Below are positions 9,066 through 17,942 of a DNA stretch of 64,000 bases, in pieces. The stretch is from an uncultured Acidimicrobiales bacterium (GTDB taxonomy: Bacteria; Actinomycetota; Acidimicrobiia; Acidimicrobiales; SZUA-35). The notes under the pieces are model-generated. The model made no database searches. It saw only the letters and a program-made list of their open reading frames with translations, and had not been told where the DNA came from. A program made the translations under genes and the position numbers. The stretch lies in assembly GCA_937925335.1 (NCBI GenBank), contig CALEWY010000008.1, positions 188,066-252,065 of the forward strand, in the 5' to 3' direction. Each line of letters begins with the position of its first letter. Position 1 is the stretch's first letter.

Positions 9066-9815
9066 CTAGGTGTTGCGGGCAGCGATGGGGTTCATTCGTT
9101 TGCCGTCGAGAGGGTCGGCGGCAAGGGCTTGGGCGAACCACTCCTCGGCTGACTCTGGTCTCCCGGTTTGGCGGAGTGAGCGCTTGATGCGAGTCACACC
9201 CTCGGGGTCATGTGCGGCCAGGCGTTCAACGAGGGCGTCGACCTCGCTGAGAACATCGGGTTCTGGAACCGACGCAAAGGCCACGCCGAGTCTGACGAGT
9301 TCTGGGCCAAGGACCCGGTCGCCGAGGAGGGTGAGCCGGGAGGCGATCGATTCGGGGAACCGCAGCCGCAGCCACGCCATGTTCATCGGCGCCGCCATGC
9401 CCTGCTGGATCTCGCCGACCTGAAGGAACGACTCGTCGCCGGCGATCAAGAAGTCGCACGCCAAAGCAAGAGCGGCGCCACCGTTGACCGCGGCTCGCTG
9501 CAGGGCTCCAACGATGATGTGTGGCGAGTCGAAAATGGCCCGGTGTGCTCGTCGCCATTCATCGCCGAAGGTGGCGACCCAATCCGGTTGTGGATCAGCC
9601 GCGAACTCTTTGAGGTCGAGCCCAGAACAGAACGCGTCGTTTGCTCCTCGGATCACGATCACGGTGATCGACGCATCCTCGTTCAGCTGCTCGATCGTGT
9701 CGGCAAACAAGGTGGCAAGCGGACCGGTGAGCGCGTTGCGGCGCTGCGGTCGATTCAAGATCACGTGCGCCACTCGCTCGGACGGCCGTTCGATCAACAC
9801 CACATCGTCAGTCAT
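9066..9815 (-). CDS. Enoyl-CoA hydratase/isomerase family protein
   Basis: Crotonase-fold protein of 249 residues. The oxyanion-hole segments are SGLDLKEF near residue 65 and VNGGAALALACDFLIA near 105-120. The usual catalytic Glu/Glu pair of true hydratases is not clearly present (Q and M occur in GEIQQGMAAPMNM), so the reaction may be isomerisation or something else on a CoA thioester. A GTG at 9830 would add five residues; ATG 9815 is preferred. It is convergent to the GGDEF-EAL gene and divergent from the ArsR gene. Confidence 0.85.
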   Translation of the reverse strand: MTDDVVLIERPSERVAHVILNRPQRRNALTGPLATLFADTIEQLNEDASITVIVIRGANDAFCSGLDLKEFAADPQPDWVATFGDEWRRAHRAIFDSPHIIVGALQRAAVNGGAALALACDFLIAGDESFLQVGEIQQGMAAPMNMAWLRLRFPESIASRLTLLGDRVLGPELVRLGVAFASVPEPDVLSEVDALVERLAAHDPEGVTRIKRSLRQTGRPESAEEWFAQALAADPLDGKRMNPIAARNT

Positions 9816-9878
9816 ACCGAACTCTGCCACGTCGAAGTCGTTGAAGGAATTGCTGAGCGGCGCTTGCCAAGAACGACT

Positions 9879-9892
9879 TAACGGATTAGTTA
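9879..9892. promoter_or_regulatory. Inverted repeat before the ArsR gene, possible operator
   Basis: TAAC and GTTA separated by six bases (TAACGGATTAGTTA) lie two bases before the ATG of the ArsR-family gene, in an AT-rich patch that stands out locally. ArsR proteins usually repress their own operon from a short dyad near the start, so this is a plausible autoregulatory site. The arms are short, so confidence is moderate. Confidence 0.4.
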
Positions 9893-9893
9893 T

Positions 9894-10223
9894 ATGGTCA
9901 TGTCGTTGCAGACCGTGCCCGATCTCGACCTCGAGAGTGCCCTGAAGGCGCTCGCGAGCGAACGTCGTTTACTCATCCTTGCGTGGTTGAAGGACGTCGA
10001 GACCAACTTCCCACCACAAGAACACGGTGACCCGGTTGAGCACGGGGCGTGCAACAACTTCATCGGCGACAAGCTCGGCGTGAGCCAGCCCGCCGTGTCT
10101 CGGCACATGAAGGTGCTCGAAGACGCCGACCTCGTGATCTCGTCTCGCCGCAAGGGGTGGGTCTACTACCGACGCAACGAAGCCGCGCTCGCATCACTCG
10201 CCACACGAATCTCCGAAATCTAA
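9894..10223 (+). CDS. ArsR-family transcriptional regulator
   Basis: A 109-residue winged-helix protein. ALASERRLLILAWL is the first helix, GVSQPAVSRHMKVLEDADLV the recognition helix region and RRKGWVYYRRN the wing. A Cys near residue 50 and several His residues (EHGDPVEHGACNN) could bind a metal or be incidental; the classic ELCVCDL motif is absent. It starts an operon with SDR, hydantoinase A/B and FAD oxidase genes and is probably its repressor. A second ATG at 9900 is possible. Confidence 0.88.
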   Translation: MVMSLQTVPDLDLESALKALASERRLLILAWLKDVETNFPPQEHGDPVEHGACNNFIGDKLGVSQPAVSRHMKVLEDADLVISSRRKGWVYYRRNEAALASLATRISEI

Positions 10224-10249
10224 GTCTCAGAAGTTGAAGGAATCCCGCC

Positions 10250-11053
10250 ATGCATGAATCACTCAAAGACAAAGTTGTCCTCGTCACCGGCTCTGGCGGA
10301 GGTATTGGTCGTTCGATCGCCCAACGTTTCGCTTCGCAGGGTTCGAAGCTCGTCGTCAACGACGTCAGCCAGGAGACGGTGGACGAGGTCGTTGCACTGA
10401 TCGAAGCAGACGGCGGGACGGCGATGGGTGCGATCGCTGACGTCTCGTCGAGCGAGCAAGTCGGAGCGATGATGGACGCGGTGATGGCCGAGCATGGCCG
10501 AGTCGATGTCGTCGTGAACAACGCCGGACTCGTTTCGCCGATGCTCCATTTCTTCGAAGCGGACGAAGCGTGGTGGCGCCGCATCATCGACGTGAACCTC
10601 ACTGGCCATTTCATCGTTTCGCACCCGGCCGCCCGCATCATGGCGAAACAGGGTGGCGGCTGCATCGTCAACATGAGCTCGGGCGGCGCCACGAGGGCCC
10701 ACCGGGCCTTCACCGCCTACGACGCAACCAAGGGCGGCATCGAGGCGCTCACCCGAGCCATGGCGCTCGATCTCGGTCCCTACAACATCCGAGTCAACGC
10801 TCTCATGCCCGGTTCGATCGACACGAGCGGCCTCGATCTCGACGACCGCAAACTCCGCGGCGAGAACGTTCCGCTCGGGCGTATTGGAGAACCGATCGAC
10901 ATGACCGGCGCGGCACTCTTCCTTGCATCCGATGATGCGTCGTACATCACGGGCGATGTCATCAAGGTTGACGGCGGCATGTTGGCGCAGCAGCGCTCGG
11001 CCACCGTCGATATCAAGCCACCTTCAGAATTTCCAGCGGTTGAGGAGCTCTAG
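10250..11053 (+). CDS. Short-chain dehydrogenase/reductase
   Basis: Classical SDR of 267 residues. It has the cofactor motif TGSGGGIG near 14-21, NNAG near 90, and the catalytic Ser with YxxxK (YDATK) near 160, followed by the PG motif after IRVNALMPGSID. NAD preference is suggested by the Asp after strand 2 (VVNDVS). It sits between the regulator and hyuA, two bases before the latter, so it probably oxidises an alcohol or carbonyl intermediate of that pathway. Confidence 0.9.
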   Translation: MHESLKDKVVLVTGSGGGIGRSIAQRFASQGSKLVVNDVSQETVDEVVALIEADGGTAMGAIADVSSSEQVGAMMDAVMAEHGRVDVVVNNAGLVSPMLHFFEADEAWWRRIIDVNLTGHFIVSHPAARIMAKQGGGCIVNMSSGGATRAHRAFTAYDATKGGIEALTRAMALDLGPYNIRVNALMPGSIDTSGLDLDDRKLRGENVPLGRIGEPIDMTGAALFLASDDASYITGDVIKVDGGMLAQQRSATVDIKPPSEFPAVEEL

Positions 11054-11055
11054 TC

Positions 11056-13152
11056 ATGTCCACTGACAGTTCAACAACAAACGGCCTTCGAATCGGCGCC
11101 GATGTGGGTGGCACGTTCACCGACGTCGTGTTCCAGCGCCCTGACGGCACGTTCGAATCGAGCAAGGTGCTCACCACCCATGGAGCGCCCGAGGAGGGAA
11201 TCCTCAACGGAATCCTGACCCTCGCCGAGGAGCACAACCTCAACCTCGCCGATGTCGAGCAAATCATTCACGGCACAACGCTTGCCACCAACGCACTCAT
11301 CGAACGACGAGGGGCGAAGACAGCACTCGTCACGACCGAGGGCTTCCGCGATGTCATCGAGACCCGCACCGAGGGCCGTTTCGAGCAGTACGACCTCAAC
11401 ATCGTGCTGCCGACCCCACTCATCGAACGCAAGGATCGCTACGTCGTCACGGAGCGCTTCAACGCTCGTGGAGAGGTATTGATCCCCTTCGATGAAGCTG
11501 GCGCACAAAAGCTCATCGATCACATCGCCGCCGAGGGGTACGAAGCCGTCGCCGTCGGTTTCTTGCACAGCTATCGCAACCCCGATCATGAGCGCCTCTT
11601 CCGTGACATGTTGCTGGCGACAGCCCCCGACATCGCCGTGTCGATCAGCTCTGAAGTGTCGCCGCAGATGCGCGAGTTCGAGCGGTTCAACACCGTGGCT
11701 GCGAACGCATACGTGCAGCCGCTGATGGCGACCTACCTTCACCGTTTGGCCGCCGAGTTGGAAGAGCGCGGCGCAACCTGCCCGCTCTATCTCATCCACT
11801 CCGGCGGCGGATTGATCGACGTCGAGACCGCGGCGTCGTTCCCCGTTCGCCTCGTCGAATCCGGTCCGGCAGGCGGAGCGATCTTCGCCGCTGAAATCGC
11901 TGCACGGCATGGTCGAGACCGCATGTTGTCCTACGACATGGGCGGCACCACCGCCAAGATTGCGCTGATCGAGGACTACACACCGCAAACCGCTCGCACC
12001 TTCGAAGTGGCTCGCACCACGCGATTCAAGAAGGGGAGTGGCATGCCCATCTCGATCCCGGTGATCGAGATGATCGAGATCGGCGCCGGCGGCGGTTCGA
12101 TTGCCAGCATCGATGCTCTCGGGCAGATCCGCATCGGACCACACAGCGCTGGCTCCGAGCCAGGCCCTGCCGCTTATGACCTCGGGGGTGAAGCGCCGAC
12201 CGTCACCGACGCCAACGTCGAACTCGGCCGACTGCACCCCAGCACGTTCGGTGCAACCAACATCAACCTTTCGCCCGAACGTGCAGCCGCAGCGCTGGTG
12301 AAGGACGTCGGCGAACCACTCGGACTCAACGTGCACACCGCAGCAGTTGGTGTCGCCGAGGTGGTCGACGAGAACATGACTAACGCAGCCCGCGTGCATG
12401 CGGTGGAGAACGGTAAGGACCTCGCCGAATTCTCGATGATCGCCTTCGGTGGCGGCGCCCCGCTGCATGCCACCCGCCTGATGGACAAGCTCGGTCTTGC
12501 CGAGCTTTTCGTGCCGACCGGAGCTGGAGTCGGCTCAGCGATCGGCTTCCTTATGGCGCCATTCGCGTACGAAGCCGTCCGTAGCTTCTACACCACCAGC
12601 GAAGACTTCGACATCGCCGGTGCAGCGAACGTGCTCGACGAGCTCACCGCAGAAGCCGAACACTTCGTGCGAGCCGGCACCGACGCTCCCGTCACCGTCG
12701 AACGTGTTGTCGCAATGCGCTATCGAGGGCAGGGCTGGGAGATTCCCGTTCCTGTCCCGCCGGGCCCCTTCGACTCGGTTGCCGCCGACTCGCTGACGAC
12801 CGCCTTCATCAAGGCGTATGAGACCTTCTTCGGTCGAGCGATCGACGACCTTGCCATCGAAGCCGTCAGTTGGTCGGTGCGTGTGGCCTCGGTGACCAAC
12901 CGGCCACCGGCGCTGCAGAGTGTCGAGGCCTCGGCCGTGGCCGCAGCTTCCTCATCCCGATCGATCTACGACCCCGTCCTCGGCGAGATGACCGAAACGG
13001 CAATCATCGAACGCGACGAGCTTGTCGTCGGCTCGGCCGTCAACGGCCCAGCGATCATCGTCGAATCACAAACCACCACCGTGCTCGGCAGCCACCACGT
13101 GGCCGTCGTGCAAAACGACCTGACCCTGCTGATCACCCGGAGTGCCTCATGA
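11056..13152 (+). CDS. Hydantoinase/oxoprolinase family protein, subunit A
   Basis: 698 residues, the usual HyuA length. The N-terminus IGADVGGTFTDVVFQ is the ATP-binding actin-like motif of the family; IIHGTTLATNALIERRGAK, SGPAGGAIFAA and SYDMGGTTAKIALIED are also conserved. The family covers ATP-dependent N-methylhydantoinase, 5-oxoprolinase and acetone carboxylase. The partner B subunit follows with a 4-base overlap. With the FAD oxidase downstream, an N-methylhydantoin-like substrate is a reasonable guess, but nothing in the sequence fixes the substrate. Confidence 0.93.
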   Translation: MSTDSSTTNGLRIGADVGGTFTDVVFQRPDGTFESSKVLTTHGAPEEGILNGILTLAEEHNLNLADVEQIIHGTTLATNALIERRGAKTALVTTEGFRDVIETRTEGRFEQYDLNIVLPTPLIERKDRYVVTERFNARGEVLIPFDEAGAQKLIDHIAAEGYEAVAVGFLHSYRNPDHERLFRDMLLATAPDIAVSISSEVSPQMREFERFNTVAANAYVQPLMATYLHRLAAELEERGATCPLYLIHSGGGLIDVETAASFPVRLVESGPAGGAIFAAEIAARHGRDRMLSYDMGGTTAKIALIEDYTPQTARTFEVARTTRFKKGSGMPISIPVIEMIEIGAGGGSIASIDALGQIRIGPHSAGSEPGPAAYDLGGEAPTVTDANVELGRLHPSTFGATNINLSPERAAAALVKDVGEPLGLNVHTAAVGVAEVVDENMTNAARVHAVENGKDLAEFSMIAFGGGAPLHATRLMDKLGLAELFVPTGAGVGSAIGFLMAPFAYEAVRSFYTTSEDFDIAGAANVLDELTAEAEHFVRAGTDAPVTVERVVAMRYRGQGWEIPVPVPPGPFDSVAADSLTTAFIKAYETFFGRAIDDLAIEAVSWSVRVASVTNRPPALQSVEASAVAAASSSRSIYDPVLGEMTETAIIERDELVVGSAVNGPAIIVESQTTTVLGSHHVAVVQNDLTLLITRSAS

Positions 13153-14783
13153 GCGGTAACACCAACAGCAACAACCAAAACAGCGAAGTTCATTCGCAGA
13201 TCATGTGGAACCGCCTGATCTCGATCGTCGAAGAACAGGCGCTCACGCTGGTGCGAACGGCGTTCTCGACATCGGTCCGCGAAGCGGGCGACTTGTCCGC
13301 CGGTGTGTTCGATCGTGAGGGACGTCTCGTCGCTCAGGCCGTCACCGGTACCCCCGGCCACGTCAACACGATGGCTGCGGCCGTTGGCCACTTCATCAAC
13401 GACATCGGCCCCGAGCGCATCTACTCAGGCGACGTCTACATCACGAACGACCCGTGGAAGGGAACCGGCCACCTCCACGACATCACGGTCACCACGCCCG
13501 TCTTCACCGGCGAAACGCTCATCGGCTTCTTCGCCTCGACCGCACACGTGGTCGACGTCGGTGGTCGTGGTTACGGCCCGGAAGCGACCGAGATTTACGA
13601 AGAGGGCATCCGCATCCCCATCATGAAGTGGGCGGAACGAGGCAAGCTCAACACCGATCTCGTCAACATCATTCGCAACAACGTGCGTGAAGCCGACCAG
13701 GTCGTTGGCGATATCCACGGCCTTGCCGCATCGAATGAGACGGGCCGTCGGCGCCTCGTCGCGATGCTCGATGAGTTTGAGATGGACGGACTCGACGATC
13801 TTGCCGAGTTCATCTTCGACCGCACCCGCAAGGCGACCTTCAAGGCGCTCGAGGGCGTGAAGAAGGGGAGCTACAAGAACGTAATGCGGGTGGATGGCTA
13901 CGACCATCCTCTCGATCTTGTCGTCGATCTCGCGGTGAGCGACGACGGTATGCATGCTGACTTCACGGGCACATCGCCCATCTCGAAGTTCGGCATCAAC
14001 GTGCCGATCGTTTACGCCCAGGCGTACTTCACCTACGGAATGCTCGTTGCGCTCGCTCCGGAGCTACCGAACAACTACGCATCGCTGTTGCCATTCACGG
14101 TGAGTGCCCCGCCCGGCGTGATCTTGAATGCCACCGAACCCGATCCGGTTTCGGTTCGCCATGTGATTGGCCACTTTGTGACCGATCTGTGTCTCGGCGC
14201 GATCGCCCAGGCTCTCCCAGAGCGCATTCCGGCCGAAGGCGCCGGTGCATTGTGGAATTTCCAAGCCAGCGCTCGTTCGGCTGACTTGGCCGATCCCCGC
14301 CCGCCGGTTGAGGTGCTCATGTTCAACTCCGGCGGCAGCGGTGCCCGGCCCGAGATCGATGGCCTCACGGCCACCGCATTCCCGAGCGGTGTGATGACGA
14401 TGAGTGCCGAAGCGACGGAGCAGGTTGGTCCGATCGTGATCTGGCGCAAGGAGATTCGCCCGGACTCTGGCGGCGACGGCGAGTTCCGCGGTGGCCTTGG
14501 CCAAGTGATCGAACTCGGTCCGATCGACGGTTACCAGTTTGAGTTCTCCGCAATGTTTGACCGAGTCGATCACCCGGCGAAGGGGCGCGAAGGCGGAAAG
14601 GACGGAGCCGCAGGCAAGGTCTACCTCGACGACGGAACGCCCTTCCCAACCAAGGGTGTTGAGATCGTTGCGGCCGGTCGCCGCATCATCCTCGAGCTTC
14701 CCGGCGGCGGCGGCTTCGGCGATCCGGCCGACCGCGATCCCGCGGCCAGGGAGAATGATCAGGTCCAGGGATACGTGTCGTGA
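13149..14783 (+). CDS. Hydantoinase B / oxoprolinase family protein, subunit B
   Basis: 544 residues, normal for HyuB. Conserved blocks are FSTSVREAGDLSAGVFD, the GTPGHVN segment, ITNDPWKGTGHLHDI, VHVGGRG-like VVDVGGRGYGPEA and, near the C-terminus, a SGGDGEFRGGLGQVIEL segment and LPGGGGFGDP. The subunit works with HyuA in ATP-dependent ring opening or carboxylation. ATG 13149 overlaps the hyuA stop; a longer upstream frame is just an open frame within hyuA. Confidence 0.93.
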   Translation: MSGNTNSNNQNSEVHSQIMWNRLISIVEEQALTLVRTAFSTSVREAGDLSAGVFDREGRLVAQAVTGTPGHVNTMAAAVGHFINDIGPERIYSGDVYITNDPWKGTGHLHDITVTTPVFTGETLIGFFASTAHVVDVGGRGYGPEATEIYEEGIRIPIMKWAERGKLNTDLVNIIRNNVREADQVVGDIHGLAASNETGRRRLVAMLDEFEMDGLDDLAEFIFDRTRKATFKALEGVKKGSYKNVMRVDGYDHPLDLVVDLAVSDDGMHADFTGTSPISKFGINVPIVYAQAYFTYGMLVALAPELPNNYASLLPFTVSAPPGVILNATEPDPVSVRHVIGHFVTDLCLGAIAQALPERIPAEGAGALWNFQASARSADLADPRPPVEVLMFNSGGSGARPEIDGLTATAFPSGVMTMSAEATEQVGPIVIWRKEIRPDSGGDGEFRGGLGQVIELGPIDGYQFEFSAMFDRVDHPAKGREGGKDGAAGKVYLDDGTPFPTKGVEIVAAGRRIILELPGGGGFGDPADRDPAARENDQVQGYVS

Positions 14784-15979
14784 AGCAGAACCCACCGAAC
14801 CAGACCAGCTATGACGTCGTGATCGTCGGCGGAGCCATCATGGGTTCTGCCGCCGCATGGTTCTTGTCGACTGAGGCCGCCTTCGACGGATCCGTGCTCG
14901 TCGTCGACCGTGATCTGTCCTACGAGACATCGTCGACCGCTCACACGAACTCGTGCATGCGACAGCAGTTCTCCAACCCCGTCAACATCGCGATGAGCCA
15001 GTTCGCCGCGGAGTTCGTTCGCAACTTCCCGAGCTACATCGACCATCCGGAGGCTCCCGAGCTTGCGGTCGATCACTACGGCTACATGTATCTGGCAGGC
15101 GACGATGAGTTCGCCGCGACACTTCGTATGAACCAGGCGACCCAAGCAGAGCTGGGTGCTGGCACGAAGATCATGTCGGCCGAAGAGATCAAGGGCGCCT
15201 ATCCGTTCTACAACGTCGACGGGATCGTGTGCGGAAGCCACAACTTGGTCGACGAGGGCTATTTCGACTCCGGCACGATGTTCGACTGGTGGCGAAAGGC
15301 CGCTCGGTTGAATGGCGTGGAGTACGTCGAGAACGAGGTGGTGGGCATCACCCGCGCTGGGGACGCTGTCACGGGCATCACGCTCGCCTCGGGCGAAGAG
15401 ATCAGCTGCGGCACGATCGTGAACGCCTCAGGCCCGCGAGCGGTTGAGACGGCCAAGATGGCCGGGCTCGAACTGCCAGTGGAGCCTCGCAAGCGCTACA
15501 CGTTCATGTTCGATGCGGCTGAGCCCCTCGACAGGGCGCTGCCGTTGACGATCGACCCAACCGGTGTGCACGTGCGCACGGAGGGGACCTCGTACATGGC
15601 GGGCTGCACGCCCGATGACGATCCGGCCGTTGCCTACGACGACTTCGCGATGGACCCCGACATTTGGGAAGACAAGGTCTGGCCGGCGTTGGCCAACCGC
15701 ATTCCGGCGTTTGAGCGGATCAAGGTGAGCACCCGCTGGGCCGGGCACTACGCCCACAACACGGTCGATCACAACGTGATCATCGGTCCCCACCACGAGG
15801 TGTCGAACTTCATCTATGCCTGTGGCTTCTCCGGCCACGGTCTGCAGCAGTCGCCGGCCATCGGCAGGGGAGTGAGCGAGCTCATCGCCCACGGTGAGTT
15901 CCGTGCGCTCGATCTCGCACCACTCGGTTTCGAACGGATCGTCCGAGGCGAACCGTTCATCGAAACCGCCATCATCTGA
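14780..15979 (+). CDS. FAD-dependent amine oxidoreductase (DAO/sarcosine oxidase-like)
   Basis: A 399-residue D-amino-acid-oxidase-family flavoprotein. It begins with the FAD motif VVIVGGAIMGSAAAWFL and ends with the family's GFSGHGLQQSPAIGRGVSELI segment. The sarcosine and dimethylglycine oxidase/dehydrogenase branch has this layout. GTG 14780 overlaps the hyuB stop (GTGA), so the two are translationally coupled. In microbial creatinine breakdown, N-methylhydantoinase leads to sarcosine, which would suit this enzyme, but the intervening carbamoylsarcosine amidase is not in the window. Confidence 0.88.
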   Translation: MKQNPPNQTSYDVVIVGGAIMGSAAAWFLSTEAAFDGSVLVVDRDLSYETSSTAHTNSCMRQQFSNPVNIAMSQFAAEFVRNFPSYIDHPEAPELAVDHYGYMYLAGDDEFAATLRMNQATQAELGAGTKIMSAEEIKGAYPFYNVDGIVCGSHNLVDEGYFDSGTMFDWWRKAARLNGVEYVENEVVGITRAGDAVTGITLASGEEISCGTIVNASGPRAVETAKMAGLELPVEPRKRYTFMFDAAEPLDRALPLTIDPTGVHVRTEGTSYMAGCTPDDDPAVAYDDFAMDPDIWEDKVWPALANRIPAFERIKVSTRWAGHYAHNTVDHNVIIGPHHEVSNFIYACGFSGHGLQQSPAIGRGVSELIAHGEFRALDLAPLGFERIVRGEPFIETAII

Positions 15980-15998
15980 CGCCCAGCTATCGGGGAGT

Positions 15999-16400
15999 TC
16001 AGTCGTTGGGGAGTTCGCCTGGTTCGGGCTCGTCAGGCGTTGGCTCGTCGACTTCGGCTTTGTCGGCGGCTTGCTTTTGTGCCGTGCGCTGCACGAATGC
16101 GAGCCGAGCTTGATGAAGCGCGTCTTTCAGCGTGTCCTCGCCCTGGCCGAGACGGCCTTCGAGGCCTTCGACGAGGGATGCGAGCGCGTCGACGGCCAAA
16201 CGAGCTTCGTCGAGGCGTGGTGTTTCCTGCGTGAGGTGAATGGCGGCGAGCTCGTAGATGCCGAGCGCGTGGTTCGCAATCACGGTTGAGACGTCGGCTT
16301 CGAGCAACTGCTCGCGGGCAGCCGCCATATCGTGAGCCATCTGTCGGGCCTGCTGTTCTTGCTCAGGAGAAAGGGTCGGTTCTTCGTCTGGCTGGCTCAT
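15999..16400 (-). CDS. DUF1844-family small acidic protein
   Basis: A 133-residue helical, acidic protein. The middle (VIANHALGIYELAAIHL, then LDEARLAVDALASLVEGLEGRLG and LKDALHQARLAFVQ) matches the pattern of DUF1844 proteins, which sit beside infC in many actinobacteria, as here. The C-terminal 25 residues are Glu/Asp/Pro-rich and probably disordered. The function is unknown. It is divergent from infC and its stop lies 19 bp from that of the FAD oxidase. Confidence 0.75.
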   Translation of the reverse strand: MSQPDEEPTLSPEQEQQARQMAHDMAAAREQLLEADVSTVIANHALGIYELAAIHLTQETPRLDEARLAVDALASLVEGLEGRLGQGEDTLKDALHQARLAFVQRTAQKQAADKAEVDEPTPDEPEPGELPND

Positions 16401-16440
16401 GGCCGCAAAACGTAGCGGGACTGCTAGCCTTAGCGCCCGT

Positions 16441-16613
16441 CTGACAGAAAGAGGGCCCACGCCCCACCTGGTCACCTGCGGGTGCATCAGGTCCATTGCA
16501 CTGGCTTCCCGGTTCTCTGGGTGGCGATGGTCTCTTTCTTCTGATGCGTCCCGCGCCCTGTGGGACGGTCCACCACGCCCCCGTAAGGAAGCCTGCATGA
16601 AGAGAGACTCCCA
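16441..16613 (+). promoter_or_regulatory. Structured leader upstream of infC
   Basis: This gene-free stretch between DUF1844 and infC has several potential stems: ACCTG/CAGGT at 16474-16492 and GTCCC/GGGAC at 16548-16566, each with loops of about nine bases, and a pyrimidine-rich run near 16531-16541. An ATG at 16597 opens a six-codon frame (MKRDSQ) ending at 16617, overlapping the infC start region, and could be a leader peptide. Leaders of infC-rpmI-rplT operons bind L20 or IF3 in other bacteria; the same role here is inference. Confidence 0.5.
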
Positions 16614-17285
16614 ATAGCTGCTCCACAGGAGCCTCGGATCAACGAGAAGATCCGAGCTCGCGAAGTTCGACTGATCGCCGCCAATGGCGATCAGCTCGGA
16701 ATCAAGCCGACACCCCAAGCTCTCGGCATGGCACGAGATCTCGGTCTCGACCTCGTTGAGGTTGCCGACAAAGCCAATCCACCCGTCGCCCGCATCATGG
16801 ACTACGGGAAGTACAAGTACGAGTCGGCGCAGCGAAACAAAGAGTCGCGCAAGAAGAGCAGCAGCCAGTCCGTCAAGGAAATGAAGTACCGGCCGAAGAT
16901 CGGCATTGGTGACTTCGAGACCAAGACCCGCAAGGTCGAGGGATTCCTGGGCGAAGGCCACAAAGTCAAGATCACGATCATGTTCCGTGGCCGCGAGGTC
17001 ACACACCCCGAACTTGGCCGCAAGATCCTTGACGACATCGCCGAGCGGACTGACGACATTGCGAAGGTTGAGGCGTACCCACGTCTTGACGGCCGCAACA
17101 TGACGATGGTCCTCGGACCTGACTCAAAGAAGCAGGCAGCCAAAGCCAGGGCTGAAAAAGAAGCGAAGAAGAAAGAGGCCGCTGAGGCACGAGGTGACGC
17201 CCCCGTCGCCGAAGCCCCGGCAGTTGAATCCGCCCCCGAGGCCGCCGCTCCACCGAGCGAGACCGACGCCGGCACCAACGAGTAA
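16614..17285 (+). CDS. infC: Translation initiation factor IF-3, non-AUG start
   Basis: IF-3 keeps ribosomal subunits apart and checks the start codon and initiator tRNA. The conserved N-terminus EPRINEKIRAREVRLI lies upstream of the first ATG in frame (16728), and an in-frame TAA at 16584 limits the extension, so initiation must use a non-AUG codon. ATA 16614 gives an N-terminus like that of other actinobacterial IF-3 proteins (223 residues). ATC 16638, which has AGGAG six bases before it, is the alternative (215 residues). Non-AUG starts underlie infC autoregulation elsewhere. The C-terminal 50 residues are a Lys/Ala/Glu-rich tail. Confidence 0.9.
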   Translation: MAAPQEPRINEKIRAREVRLIAANGDQLGIKPTPQALGMARDLGLDLVEVADKANPPVARIMDYGKYKYESAQRNKESRKKSSSQSVKEMKYRPKIGIGDFETKTRKVEGFLGEGHKVKITIMFRGREVTHPELGRKILDDIAERTDDIAKVEAYPRLDGRNMTMVLGPDSKKQAAKARAEKEAKKKEAAEARGDAPVAEAPAVESAPEAAAPPSETDAGTNE

Positions 17286-17299
17286 GTAGGAACCCCACA

Positions 17300-17494
17300 A
17301 TGCCGAAGCAGAAGACGCACAAGGGTGCGAAGAAGCGATTCAAGGTGACTGGGACGGGCAAGCTCCGTCGTCGTCAGCGCAACAAGAATCACTTCAACGA
17401 GAAGATGACGAGTCGCCGCAAGCGCCGTCTGTCCGGTGAGCACGAAGTGACCGCCGCTGACACCCCTCGTATCAAGAAGCTCCTGTCGAGCTGA
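17300..17494 (+). CDS. rpmI: 50S ribosomal protein L35
   Basis: A 64-residue, highly basic protein with the L35 signature: MPKQKTHKGAKKRFKVTGTG near the start, then RRQRNKNHF and SRRKRRL. Such cysteine-free L35 proteins do not bind zinc. It lies 14 bp after infC and before rplT in the standard order, and is probably co-transcribed with infC. Confidence 0.97.
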   Translation: MPKQKTHKGAKKRFKVTGTGKLRRRQRNKNHFNEKMTSRRKRRLSGEHEVTAADTPRIKKLLSS

Positions 17495-17559
17495 TCGCCA
17501 CCCATCCGTGAACACTGCCCCAGGCCATCGAAGCCAGGGCTGAGAGAAAGAGAAGCAAA

Positions 17560-17928
17560 ATGGCGAGAGTCAAGCGCGCCGTCCACTCCAAGAAGCGCCG
17601 TCGTCAAACACTCGAGCGTGCGAAGGGCTACTACGGCAATAAGAGCCGTAGCGTCCGCGCCGCGAACGAGCAGGTCATGCACTCGGGCAACTACGCCTAC
17701 CGTGACCGTCGTGCCCGCAAGGGTGAGTTCCGCAAGCTTTGGATTCAGCGCATCAATGCGGCGTGTCGTCTCAACGGCACGACCTACAGCCGCTTCATCA
17801 ATGGTCTGAAGCACGCAGGCATCGAAGTCGATCGCAAGATCCTCTCCGAGCTTGCGATCTCCGACCCGGCTGCATTCACGGCTCTTGTTGAAACGGCGAC
17901 TGCGGCGGCCAACGCCGACGCTGCCTGA
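17560..17928 (+). CDS. rplT: 50S ribosomal protein L20
   Basis: 122 residues with the L20 features: basic N-terminus [31 protein letters not shown], then [11 protein letters not shown] and [19 protein letters not shown]20 binds 23S rRNA early in assembly and in several phyla represses the infC operon. A purine-rich ribosome site precedes ATG 17560, and 65 bp separate it from rpmI. Confidence 0.97.
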   Translation: MARVKRAVHSKKRRRQTLERAKGYYGNKSRSVRAANEQVMHSGNYAYRDRRARKGEFRKLWIQRINAACRLNGTTYSRFINGLKHAGIEVDRKILSELAISDPAAFTALVETATAAANADAA

Positions 17929-17942
17929 TCGACCCGTCGATT

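Noticed and set aside
11071-12468. 465-codon open frame on the minus strand
   Set aside because: It is fully antisense to hyuA, His/Arg/Gly-rich and without family motifs; long antisense frames are expected at this GC content.
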